Source of the DNA: Enoplosus armatus
Lineage: Eukaryota; Chordata; Actinopteri; Centrarchiformes; Enoplosidae
Reading direction: 5' to 3'
DNA length: 64,000 bases
NCBI RefSeq assembly: GCF_043641665.1
Contig: NC_092191.1
Span: 21,111,501-21,175,500 of the forward strand
Below are positions 49,801 through 52,990 of the stretch, in pieces. The position numbers and the translations under genes were made by a program. The notes under the pieces are model-generated. The model ran no database searches. It had not been told where the DNA came from and saw only the letters and a program-made list of their open reading frames with translations. Each line of letters begins with the position of its first letter. The stretch's first letter is position 1.

Positions 49801-50625
49801 TTTAATGACTTAAAACTTGTCTCGACATGCCTTGAATTACTTGACATTTGACTCTTCTCGATTGACGTGTTCCTTGACTTGGACTTGTCCCCGAAGACTG
49901 GGACTATTTCTTGACAGATATGAAACTTGACCGAGTTGTCCCGAAAGGCACTGCATTGTTGACTTTGAGAATGTCCATCTGCCTGGTCCAAACGCATTCT
50001 AAAAGCATTAATTGAGCGTTGAGTGCGGGACTTTTACATATAAATGAAAGTCTGTTACATTCAAGCCGCTGCCAAACGACTTCACACAATGCTGATTAAG
50101 TCTATGACCGGGTGAATACCTCTGTATTTAGCAGTAAACAGAGTTTTTCTACAGCAGAGCCATGTAGAGAGATCAAGGAAGATCAAAATGTTTGATGGTC
50201 ACGTGATTCACGTAGACTTCGGATAGTTCCAGGAAGTTCTTGACGGGAAATTAGAATGCGTAAATATATGCGTAATGATTTTTGGTAATTAGTAAGAGAA
50301 CGGAGTTCGGGGCCGTCATGGCTGCCTTTATGCGTTAAACAGTGATTATGTGTTTTTCTTTCTCCTGTTCACTAGTTTAACTCATCTCTACCATTCCCTC
50401 CTCTAGGTGATAGTATGGGGCGACTATGGACGATTGGACCACAAATGTTTCATGGGTGTAGCACAGATCCTATTGGAGGAGCTGGACCTCTCAAGCACGG
50501 TGATTGGCTGGTACAAACTGTTTCCGCCGTCCTCATTGGTGGACCCTACATTAGCTCCGCTCACGCGGCTGGCGTCTCAGACGTCACTGGACAGCTCAGG
50601 ACCGCCACCGGGCGTTCGGTCCTAG
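12219..50625 (+). CDS. rims1: rims1: regulating synaptic membrane exocytosis 1 (RIM1), 30 exons, 5' incomplete
   Basis: RIM1 is a scaffold of the presynaptic active zone. It links Rab3 vesicles, Munc13, RIM-BP, ELKS, liprin and calcium channels, and promotes vesicle docking, priming and channel clustering. Thirty GT-AG exons join into one open frame of 1384 codons plus stop. Residue 1 here is the Val at 12219, because earlier exons lie outside the window. Domains by window residue: end of the zinc finger 1-12, basic linker to about 337, PDZ about 338-450, C2A about 503-640, Ser/Arg-rich linker to about 1230, C2B about 1235-1384. Both C2 domains lack the Asp clusters of calcium-binding C2 domains, as known for RIMs. 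RIM1 rather than RIM2 is indicated by the linker exons at 35235 and 36574 and by motifs such as VPEQQRT and RSRSVSPHR. Whether it is rims1a or rims1b is unknown. The joined CDS includes exons that are probably alternative, so real transcripts will be shorter. Confidence 0.5.
12491..14552 (+). other. rims1 intron, 2.1 kb
   Basis: It contains T runs near 12841 and 12882, a 21-nt C run at 13788-13808, and a diverged interspersed repeat fragment around 14268-14400 that resembles one at 41700-41935. No exon-like frame with splice sites was found. Confidence 0.5.
14553..15250 (+). CDS. rims1: rims1 exon: long basic Gly/Pro-rich linker
   Basis: The acceptor is at 14551-14552 (tctccccag) and the donor gtgaga at 15251; phase in 2, out 1. 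This is the largest coding exon at 698 nt. It begins with an Arg/Gly stretch, then ERRESRRLTKGRS, then a long Gly/Pro/His-rich segment. It closes with RTKREKAESMLRNDSLSSDQ, a KSKRG basic patch and VSSSEEEGGTTPEYSSCED, all close to mammalian RIM1. The middle differs: the block recalled from mammals with RYRSDPNLARYP and RHERRHSDV (PKA site Ser413) is not present. The Gly-rich part is probably disordered. Confidence 0.5.
15251..20664 (+). other. rims1 intron, 5.4 kb
   Basis: This intron separates the linker exon from the PDZ region. It holds (TG)n tracts at about 16732-16754, 17138-17161 and 17239-17271, the last followed by a G-rich run, plus another at 20558-20584 about 80 nt before the next acceptor. 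There are several T runs. No open frame with plausible splice sites or a recognisable domain was seen. Confidence 0.5.
20665..20705 (+). CDS. rims1: rims1 41-nt exon before the PDZ domain
   Basis: The acceptor is ttctcttgcag and the donor gtaagt is perfect. Phase in 1, out 0, which fits both neighbours. It encodes GDWECYPHDPTVWH, aligning loosely with the mammalian GDLDYYWLDPATWHS. The following mammalian residues RETSPISS have no counterpart, because the next exon begins directly at HPVTW. Assignment rests on position, phase and the shared DP.TWH pattern. Confidence 0.5.
20706..21316 (+). other. rims1 intron, 0.6 kb
   Basis: This short intron has no strong repeat. A segment near 20916-20966 has an AG before it and gtaaat after it, but its phases do not fit the flanking exons, so it was not called as an exon. 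Confidence 0.5.
21317..21430 (+). CDS. rims1: rims1 exon: PDZ domain part 1
   Basis: 38 codons in phase 0, beginning HPVTWQPSKEGDHLIGRI and ending GALLGLK, the start of the PDZ carboxylate-binding loop. The RIM PDZ binds the C-termini of ELKS/CAST and of N- and P/Q-type calcium channels. The donor gtcaga departs from consensus but is fixed by phase and homology. Confidence 0.5.
21431..21523 (+). repeat. 93-nt intron whose 3' end is a pure (CT)n tract
   Basis: About 30 nt of uninterrupted CT dinucleotide (21491-21521) runs straight into the acceptor tag at 21521-21523. It replaces the usual mixed polypyrimidine tract of this very short intron within the PDZ coding region. Confidence 0.5.
21524..21623 (+). 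CDS. rims1: rims1 exon: PDZ domain part 2
   Basis: Encodes VVGGRITESGRLGAFITK then KGSLADVVGHLRAG, the central strands and helix of the RIM PDZ, nearly identical to mammalian RIM1. Phase in 0, out 1; donor gtagtc. It directly continues the GLK ending of the previous exon. Confidence 0.5.
22553..22676 (+). CDS. rims1: rims1 exon: PDZ domain part 3
   Basis: Encodes GDEVLQWNGKLLPGAT then EVYNIILESQAEPQVELVVS and RPIG. This is the last helix and strand of the PDZ. Phase in 1, out 2; donor gtaagt. Conservation with mammalian RIM1/2 is very high. Confidence 0.5.
22677..26107 (+). other. rims1 intron, 3.4 kb, AT-rich
   Basis: It holds a (TA)n at 22904-22934, an A run near 23022, and a palindromic interspersed element at about 25248-25506. 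The part 23300-25200 is AT-rich, unusually free of simple repeats for this window, and shows no coding frame. If regulatory elements exist in this intron, this is the part where unique sequence survives. Confidence 0.5.
25248..25506. mobile_element. Diverged palindromic element, same family
   Basis: Inverted arms share the GGAGATATGCTTATTTGCTT start, the GAGAAGAAGGAT block and the TAGCCTAGCTTGGCACAAAGACTGG block (read on the minus strand for the right arm). It is shorter and more degraded than the copy at 39030. Confidence 0.5.
26108..26158 (+). CDS. rims1: rims1 51-nt exon after the PDZ domain
   Basis: Encodes GDIPRIPDTSHPPLESS, the conserved linker after the RIM PDZ (mammalian GDIPRIP.SSHPPLESS). 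Acceptor cttttccag, donor gtatct; phase in 2, out 2. The exon is a multiple of three and could be skipped in frame. Confidence 0.5.
26159..27369 (+). other. rims1 intron, 1.2 kb
   Basis: It contains a G run near 26256 and a fragment of the AGCTTAGC interspersed element at about 26485-26575. The 3' end has stacked AGs (catag, cag, ccag within 12 nt). Only the last, at 27368-27369, keeps the frame with the upstream exon. Confidence 0.5.
26485..26575 (+). mobile_element. Fragment of the AGCTTAGC element
   Basis: Contains GAGCTGGAGCCGGGAGGCGA, TTAGCCTAGCTTAGCATCAA and GACTGGAAACAGGAAG. Confidence 0.5.
27370..27475 (+). CDS. rims1: rims1 exon: linker between PDZ and C2A
   Basis: Encodes SSFESQKMERPSLNVLSPSS then PGMLQDAPQLMPGQLS, matching mammalian SSSFESQKMERPS and GQLS. 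Phase in 2, out 0; donor gtgagt. The start was set by frame: two upstream AGs give an immediate stop. Confidence 0.5.
27566..27696 (+). CDS. rims1: rims1 exon: C2A domain part 1
   Basis: Begins VKLWYDKVGHQLIVNVLQA and continues RPDGRPRSPYVKMYFLPDR. This is the first half of the RIM C2A. The first top loop (DGRPRSPY) lacks the Asp pair used by synaptotagmin for calcium, as is known for RIMs. Phase in 0, out 2; donor gtatac. Confidence 0.5.
27697..28065 (+). other. rims1 intron ending near a (TG)n tract
   Basis: A 369-nt intron. A (TG)n tract at about 28033-28052 lies 14 nt before the acceptor cacag. It is complementary to the (CA)n just downstream of the next exon. Confidence 0.5.
28033..28280 (+). 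repeat. (TG)n and (CA)n flanking a C2A exon
   Basis: (TG)n at 28033-28052 just before the acceptor and (CA)n at 28242-28280 just after the donor of the exon 28066-28237. The two are complementary in the pre-mRNA. Confidence 0.5.
28066..28237 (+). CDS. rims1: rims1 exon: C2A domain part 2
   Basis: Encodes SDKSKRRTKTAKKTCEPKWN then QTFVYTHVHRRDF and LELTIWDQPKSPEEDS. It carries the basic strand (KSKRRTKT) that in C2 domains contacts phosphoinositides. Phase in 2, out 0; 172 nt, so skipping would break the frame. The donor gtac is followed at once by (CA)n. Confidence 0.5.
28238..28849 (+). other. rims1 intron beginning with (CA)n
   Basis: The (CA)n tract at 28242-28280 begins 4 nt into the intron. 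A second short (CA)n lies near 28411-28430 and an (AAAC)n near 28777-28792. No coding frame was seen. Confidence 0.5.
28850..28997 (+). CDS. rims1: rims1 exon: C2A end and following linker
   Basis: Encodes ILIELETALLDDKPHWYPLQ and then PLPRPSPYLPRRH and GKKLQ, the last C2A strand and the basic tail. Phase in 0, out 1; donor gtaagt. Very close to mammalian ILIELETALLDDEPHWY. Confidence 0.5.
29217..29258 (+). repeat. (TA)n joined to (TG)n
   Basis: Compound dinucleotide tract 40 nt before the acceptor of the exon at 29301. Confidence 0.5.
29301..29357 (+). CDS. rims1: rims1 57-nt linker exon after C2A
   Basis: Encodes RSQRVTEPEFDEGTAVMSK. It aligns at its start with mammalian QRSQRISDSD. Phase in 1, out 1, so it is skippable in frame. 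An earlier possible donor (gtacag, 29337) has the same out-phase and would give a 36-nt version, so the 3' boundary is not certain. Confidence 0.5.
29358..31650 (+). other. rims1 intron, 2.3 kb
   Basis: It contains a T run and G run near 29431-29458, poly-T near 30614, and a repeat fragment with GCTAATATTAGCATG words near 31160-31270. No exon-like segment was recognised. Acceptor at the 3' end is a tandem cagcag. Confidence 0.5.
31651..31813 (+). CDS. rims1: rims1 exon: Arg/Ser linker, tandem acceptor
   Basis: Encodes DGRGRERQREPTSTLEVPEQ then QRTPAHHIRSRSVSPHREEQ and RSRPPNVPAQR. It matches RIM1 (VPEQQRTTHHRSRSVSPHR, RSRLPNVPLQR). Phase in 1, out 2; donor gtgagg. Acceptor is cagcag, so the exon may also start at 31648, adding one Ala. 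Confidence 0.5.
31814..32480 (+). other. rims1 intron, 0.7 kb
   Basis: Mostly unique sequence with a (CTTC)n-like pyrimidine tract at about 32441-32478 serving as the 3' splice-site tract. No coding signal was recognised. Confidence 0.5.
32481..32585 (+). CDS. rims1: rims1 exon: Arg/Ser linker
   Basis: Encodes SLDDELPHTRRSRSPTRHYD then AGRGRHQEKEYLDD. Matches RIM1 QRSLDE..PTRRSRSPTRHHD. Phase in 2, out 2; 105 nt, skippable in frame. A gag immediately after the acceptor makes a weak NAGNAG. Confidence 0.5.
32586..33209 (+). other. rims1 intron, 0.6 kb
   Basis: It holds A and T runs (about 32628-32644, 32861-32878) and no repeat family that I can name. No coding frame was recognised. Confidence 0.5.
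33210..33269 (+). CDS. rims1: rims1 60-nt linker exon
   Basis: Encodes SEVIMIHQSMRGKSAECLHT. The RGKSAECLHT end matches RIM1 RGRSAECLHT. Phase in 2, out 2, so skippable in frame; donor gtaaac. Confidence 0.5.
33270..35234 (+). other. rims1 intron, 2.0 kb
   Basis: It contains A runs near 33786-33804 and 34393, a G run at about 34783-34793 and a T run near 34890. No exon was recognised. Confidence 0.5.
35235..35312 (+). CDS. rims1: rims1 78-nt linker exon, RIM1-type
   Basis: Encodes RSTRHNNTLPPKMPLLFNGI then HKHTN. The TLPPKMPLL core is the same as in an alternatively spliced mammalian RIM1 segment (HYKTLPPKMPLL), which I do not recall in RIM2. Phase in 2, out 2; donor gtaagt. Probably a cassette exon. 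Confidence 0.5.
35313..36573 (+). other. rims1 intron, 1.3 kb
   Basis: Mostly unique AT-rich sequence. Two long T runs (about 36530-36541 and 36545-36553) precede the acceptor. No coding frame with splice support was seen. Confidence 0.5.
36574..36690 (+). CDS. rims1: rims1 117-nt linker exon, RIM1-type
   Basis: Encodes STPPACRKISSVVGSRKVMA then TRCSITHRVVMFTDEVTV. The end resembles the RIM1-specific NSTVLRFTDEILV and precedes DLQPSLDR as expected. Phase in 2, out 2; donor gtaaga. Likely alternatively spliced, as in mammals. Confidence 0.5.
36691..37037 (+). other. rims1 intron, 0.35 kb
   Basis: A (TTA)n-like patch near 36724 and a (CCTCCT)n pyrimidine tract before the acceptor. No coding signal. 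Confidence 0.5.
37038..37127 (+). CDS. rims1: rims1 90-nt linker exon
   Basis: Encodes SDLQPSLDRVRSASANCLTP then DNHAPSPETE, close to mammalian ELQP.LDRARSASTNCLRPD and HSPERE. Phase in 2, out 2; donor gtacca. Confidence 0.5.
37128..38506 (+). other. rims1 intron, 1.4 kb
   Basis: Mostly unique AT-rich sequence with no strong repeat and no recognised exon. Confidence 0.5.
38507..38590 (+). CDS. rims1: rims1 84-nt linker exon
   Basis: Encodes KSLSHSLPRRRPASPRILIQ then HASPEDD, matching mammalian SPSLDRRRPPSPRIQIQ and HASPEND. Acceptor acatag, donor gtaccc; phase in 2, out 2. The 5' boundary is the only AG giving an open frame of the right phase; the acceptor tract is not strong. Confidence 0.5.
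38591..40609 (+). other. rims1 intron, 2.0 kb
   Basis: It contains the near-complete palindromic element at 39030-39456, a (TTG)n near 39849-39867, (TG)n near 40171-40199 and (CA)n at 40301-40333. T run at about 40551-40567. No exon was recognised. Confidence 0.5.
39030..39456. mobile_element. Palindromic (fold-back) MITE-like element
   Basis: The left arm (ATTTTGGGAAATATGCTTAT, then GAGAAGAT, AGTTAGCTTAGC, ACAGCTAGCCTGGCT) is repeated as an imperfect inverted copy on the right, ending near CTTTAA. Arms are about 200 nt each, so the whole element could fold into one long hairpin. No coding frame. It belongs to a family with partial copies elsewhere in the window. Confidence 0.5.
40610..40675 (+). 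CDS. rims1: rims1 candidate 66-nt cassette exon
   Basis: Encodes QPRTLETPECHTLGRKLSDS and GR. It has a T-rich tract, acceptor ctccag, and donor gtaagg. Phase in 2, out 2 keeps the whole gene in frame, and there is no stop. I do not recognise this peptide in mammalian RIM1, so the call rests on splice sites and phase alone. Confidence 0.5.
40836..40861 (+). repeat. 26-nt G run
   Basis: Uninterrupted G in a rims1 intron on the coding strand. Candidate G-quadruplex in DNA and RNA. Confidence 0.5.
41700..41935 (+). mobile_element. Interspersed repeat with GTTAGCATG words
   Basis: Contains GCTAAATGCTAATGTCAGCA, TTCTTAGCATGTTAGCATGA, GCTAATTAATTAGCACTAAA and GACCTCGTGGTGGCGCTAGG. Similar shorter fragments occur near 14268-14400 and 31160-31270. 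Confidence 0.5.
42248..42309 (+). CDS. Possible rims1 alternative exon, 62 nt
   Basis: The frame reads RIKPTSILRGSKGKKAPLRP L, flanked by accag and a good gtaagg donor. Phase in is 2, which fits all upstream cassette exons, but phase out is 1. It therefore does not fit the long form of the next exon (43576) and fits only the inner acceptor at 43614. The upstream pyrimidine tract is poor. No homologous peptide is known to me. Not included in the 1384-codon count. Confidence 0.5.
43576..43685 (+). CDS. rims1: rims1 exon with RIM-BP-binding proline motif
   Basis: Encodes GHLQGGSSLSSSVTSSSARR then VRQLPQLPPKSSTVEQ. RQLPQLPPK is the type of proline motif through which RIMs bind the SH3 domains of RIM-BP, which couples RIM to calcium channels. 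Phase in 2, out 1; donor gtatgc. An inner acceptor with a better pyrimidine tract (ctttcctcctcag) would start the exon at 43614 in phase 1. Confidence 0.5.
43686..44199 (+). other. rims1 intron bounded by two (TG)n tracts
   Basis: A (TG)n of about 44 nt at 43701-43744 starts 15 nt after the donor. Another at about 44178-44197 runs directly into the acceptor tag. The middle is unique sequence with no coding frame. Confidence 0.5.
44200..44318 (+). CDS. rims1: rims1 linker exon, predicted helix
   Basis: Encodes ALVAEECVRQLQMRVHSNRA then SAATTSSQQDLDRALKNKRE, aligning with mammalian ASLVVEERTRQMKMKVHR and SGSSQELDRE. The polypyrimidine tract is replaced by (TG)n. Phase in 1, out 0; donor gtgggc. 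Confidence 0.5.
44319..45577 (+). other. rims1 intron, 1.3 kb
   Basis: A (TTA)n of 36 nt at 44336-44371 begins close to the donor. The rest is unique sequence without recognised coding potential. Confidence 0.5.
45578..45738 (+). CDS. rims1: rims1 exon: Ser-rich linker
   Basis: Encodes LYKDQRRSSENVSHKSSDSD then VSDVSAISRTSSASRISSTS and SIQSERPRGRF. Almost the same as mammalian SSDSDVSDVSAISRTSSASR and EQSERPRGR. Phase in 0, out 2; donor gtacga. The next intron is in frame. Confidence 0.5.
45739..45846 (+). other. In-frame, stop-free 108-nt rims1 intron
   Basis: The intron is 36 codons long, in the same frame as its flanking exons, and has no stop. It also contains an inner acceptor (tttcag at 45779-45780) that keeps the frame. 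Retention would add 36 residues. It is still called an intron because the peptide it would encode is unlike RIM linkers and because donor and acceptor match the homologous exon ends. Confidence 0.5.
45847..46061 (+). CDS. rims1: rims1 exon: linker with SVSGE motif, tandem acceptor
   Basis: Encodes SRAMRATGRHMMKSTSVSGE then GMEHTDGSQSDTALGSLGSG and KKRRSSLSQRVVAI, SRRSRSTSQLSQT. Strongly like mammalian MKSTSVSGE and EHNDGSQSDTA. Acceptor cagcag allows starts at 45847 or 45850. Phase out 1; donor gtcggc is weak. The mammalian ISSFTPKMQG segment is absent here. Confidence 0.5.
46062..47008 (+). other. rims1 intron, 0.9 kb
   Basis: (CA)n at 46849-46879. No exon recognised. Pyrimidine-rich, TTG-rich sequence before the acceptor at 47007-47008. 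Confidence 0.5.
47009..47041 (+). CDS. rims1: rims1 33-nt microexon with inner donor
   Basis: Encodes AAGKAADRQK flanked by split Glu and Gly codons. Phase in 1, out 1, so it is optional. An inner, stronger donor (gtaagg at 47018) would leave a 9-nt exon, also in frame. Its start resembles that of the next exon (48171), as if one arose by exon duplication. Neuronal microexons in this part of RIMs are plausible but unproven. Confidence 0.5.
47042..48170 (+). other. rims1 intron, 1.1 kb
   Basis: A (GACA)n tetranucleotide tract at about 47054-47081 lies just past the donor. A (TATTA)n patch is near 47205-47225. No exon recognised. Confidence 0.5.
48171..48336 (+). CDS. rims1: rims1 exon before C2B
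   Basis: Encodes EASAGKKGSKAGSSSIQRSV then ETGMAVEF and RQASRESTDGSMNSYSSEG. Close to mammalian QRSTETGMA and SRESTDGS.NSYSSEG. Phase in 1, out 2; donor gtacgt. Confidence 0.5.
48490..48602 (+). CDS. rims1: rims1 exon before C2B, LVGRQTLATPAMG
   Basis: Encodes LIFSGMRLGADSQFSDFLDG then LGPGQLVGRQTLATPAM. Near-identical to mammalian NLIFPGVRLGADSQFSDFLDG. The acceptor cag directly follows a (TG)n tract. A second AG 19 nt downstream (ctcag) would break the frame. Phase in 2, out 1; donor gtgagt. Confidence 0.5.
48865..48966 (+). CDS. rims1: rims1 exon: C2B domain part 1
   Basis: Encodes GDVQIGLMDKKGQLEVEVIR then ARGLTPKSGSKSLP. Start of the RIM C2B, which binds PIP2, liprin-alpha and calcium-channel beta subunits in the family. 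No Asp pair in the first loop. Phase in 1, out 1; donor gtaaca is followed at once by (CA)n. Confidence 0.5.
49153..49292 (+). CDS. rims1: rims1 exon: C2B domain part 2
   Basis: Encodes APYVKVYLLDNGTCKAKKKT then KIARKTLEPLYQQHLLFDES and PQGKVLQ. Contains the basic KAKKKTK strand. The 3' splice tract is a long C-rich run. Phase in 1, out 0; donor gtaatc. Confidence 0.5.
49293..50406 (+). other. rims1 intron with a degenerate ACTTG minisatellite
   Basis: Most of 49510-49960 is made of imperfect repeats of GACTTG/GACTT words (see the repeat entry). The rest is unique AT-rich sequence. Confidence 0.5.
49510..49960 (+). repeat. Degenerate GACTTG minisatellite
   Basis: The words GACTTG, GGGACTT, GACTTGGAC and ACTTGTC recur many times with irregular spacing, both in blocks (49550-49600, 49740-49930) and singly. 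It looks like an old tandem array that has decayed. Confidence 0.5.
50407..50625 (+). CDS. rims1: rims1 last coding exon: C2B end and C-terminus
   Basis: Encodes VIVWGDYGRLDHKCFMGVAQ then ILLEELDLSSTVIGWYKLFP and PSSLVDPTLAPLTR, ending PPGVRS and TAG. Mammalian RIM1 ends the same way with GPPCIRS. Phase in 0. The tail after LTR differs a little (LASQTSLDSS against RASQSSLESS). Confidence 0.5.
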   Translation: MIVWGDYGRLDHKCFMGVAQILLEELDLSSTVIGWYKLFPPSSLVDPTLAPLTRLASQTSLDSSGPPPGVRS

Positions 50626-52388
50626 TGACCGAATGGCAACCGCAAACCCACCCCCCCCCAATATCCCTTAAATGACAAAATAATGGACCACAGCTACTGG
50701 ACCAGAACTGAGCAGAGGGCGAGTACACGCCCCGGGGACGACAACGAGAAGCCCTCGGTCAACCAATGAAAAGCCAGACGGAGCGACAGGGAATGAGAGA
50801 GAGAAAGAGAGAGAGGGAGAGACAGAACTAGCCAATCAAAGCTTAGCTGGAGTCTGACAATCACGTCTCGTACCTTCCCTCTTCCTCCTCCGTATGCCTT
50901 TTTGTTTTCGAAGCTTTGCTTTCTTTGTTTTCTCCTCTGAGCTGCAGCAGCGGAGGTTTCTTGTCCAGCATTCTTCACTTCCCTCGTTCTTACTTTTCCC
51001 TTTACTTTCTAGTGCAGCCCCTATCAGAGCACCCGATCAAAGTGGAGCCCTCCACCTAGTAGCCCTCCAGCCAATCATAGTAGAGCTTACTGCAAGGCCG
51101 CAGGGACGAGTGGTGTGAGCAATGTGTGGGAGTCAGTGGGCCGCAAACTGAGGCAACTTCGTGCAGCTGTGCCGTCACGTAAGGGGTTAGCTGTTGTCTC
51201 TGCCGGTGTTCCCGTGGTAACGGTGTCGTGGCGAATGAGCACGAGGGGCAGCGGTTTGGCAGCGGTTTGGTAACCTCTTTAGGTGAAGGGAGCCTGCACA
51301 CGCACGTGCCCATTCTTAGCCTTGTCGTGGTGTATGAAAGCAAGCACAAGAAGCGCGTGACTCCTTTATTTGGGATGGAGGCAAACAAAACGTTTTGCTC
51401 TTTTGCCCAAAACGAAGAGGAAAGAAAGGTCGAGGCCAAATTGACTATTTGCTTTTTTTCCTTTTCTTTTTTTTTTTTCTTCATTTGGAATCATTTTTTC
51501 TGTCTTTGTTTTGAGTTCAGAATGGTACCATAAGGTGCAGACTCCCTCTGTGCGCGCGCATGTTTGGTTTTCGAGCGATGGTGCGCCAAAGGCCAGCGAT
51601 AAAAGGTCAGGTCACATTCACCCTCCCACCCTTTACCCCGACCCTCCCACCCTAACCCCCCCCCCCCCCCCCCACCCCCACCCCGGCCTCTTCCCCTTCC
51701 TGACCCCTCAAACTCCCCCTGCAGGAGGGAGCAGCATGACTCGGGGACGCCCCGCCCCCGGCCCCAAGCTGCATGCACGTTTCTTTCGTTCTGTTCGTTT
51801 CGTTTTTTTTGTTTTGTTCTCTACTTTTTTGTAAAATAGACGACGAGACAAAATTAACGGAACAATTCTCAAAAAAACAAAAACAGAAAAAAAGACTAGA
51901 CTATGTGTGTTAGTTCCACATACTTTTAGGCCAGCTTGTATGTTGCATGTTCTTGTACAGTTTGCTCGTACTGAATATGAATACAAACCGAGAAAAGCCA
52001 AGCCATCCCCGCCCCCTAACAGGAGCGGACCAATGGGGGGGGGGGGGGGAATCAACTCCGCCCAGGCCACGCCTACCACTCTGGGTCTAAATATACATAT
52101 TAGGAAGTCTCCGGAAAAAAAGAAAAATTCTCTTTGTTTCAGTTTTTTCCTTGAACCCTTTGAGCAACAGTGCTGTTCTGTAGTACTGAGCATACTCGAG
52201 CCCCTGGCGTATCTGAGGGTGTAGGTGTCTAAACAGTAGTTTAACACAGTCGGGGCTGGAGACAGAGATAGAGAATGTGTGTATAACAGCTAAATGTATA
52301 TGAAGTATCATTATGAGTTTGACAGAAATTATAAAGATATAGATATATGAATATAAAAAAGAGTGTATCTGACTGTACACCCGTCACC

Positions 52389-52421
<33 letters not shown>

Positions 52422-52990
52422 GCACACACCTTGTACATACAAACCAGGATGAGCGGCTTGAACTTAAGTTATGAACAAACAAAACATTGCTGACACACAA
52501 ACATTCCTGGTCTCGTTGAAGGGAATTTGCGTCCTGTGGATGTGCTCGAGCCGCTGAGCGGCACTGAGCCACAAGGGGGCGCTAATAGGCCTTTATTTTT
52601 GTCCCGGTTGCAGAAAAACAAGCAGAACCAATTGGAACAAAGTTTACTTTCTTCTCCTTAAATCCCTGTCCCCTGTTTATTACTGTTGGTTTGGACTGGA
52701 CTTCTAAAGCCAATGAGGGATCTGATTTTGCAGACATATTTTGCGGATGTTTCTGTTGAAACCCCTGGCGGTGTGGCCGACTGCCCTTTCCTTTGTCAGT
52801 ATTACTCCAGGAATACTGATTGTTTACAGCCCATGGCTCCCCACTCCCAAACCACGATTTTAGACGAAAGACTTAAGTATTCACTGCAACAGTTCTTGTT
52901 TGTATAACAGATGTGGCTCTACTGATGTGTATGTTTTATATTCAAGAGTTCATTTTTATTATTTACAAATAAAAGACTGTGTGGAAGAAG
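50626..52990 (+). other. rims1 3' UTR, about 2.4 kb
   Basis: It follows the stop codon up to the AATAAA at 52968-52973; the 3' end is an estimate. It holds T-rich and C-rich runs (about 51461-51478, 51657-51673), a G run near 52036-52049, and a (CA)n at 52390-52419. Open frames over these tracts are not genes. Confidence 0.5.
52968..52973 (+). terminator. Poly(A) signal AATAAA of rims1
   Basis: A canonical AATAAA follows an AT-rich stretch and is followed by a GT-rich patch (ctgtgtgg) within 10-15 nt, as expected of a cleavage site. It is the first well-placed signal after the stop codon that I noticed. Confidence 0.5.
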
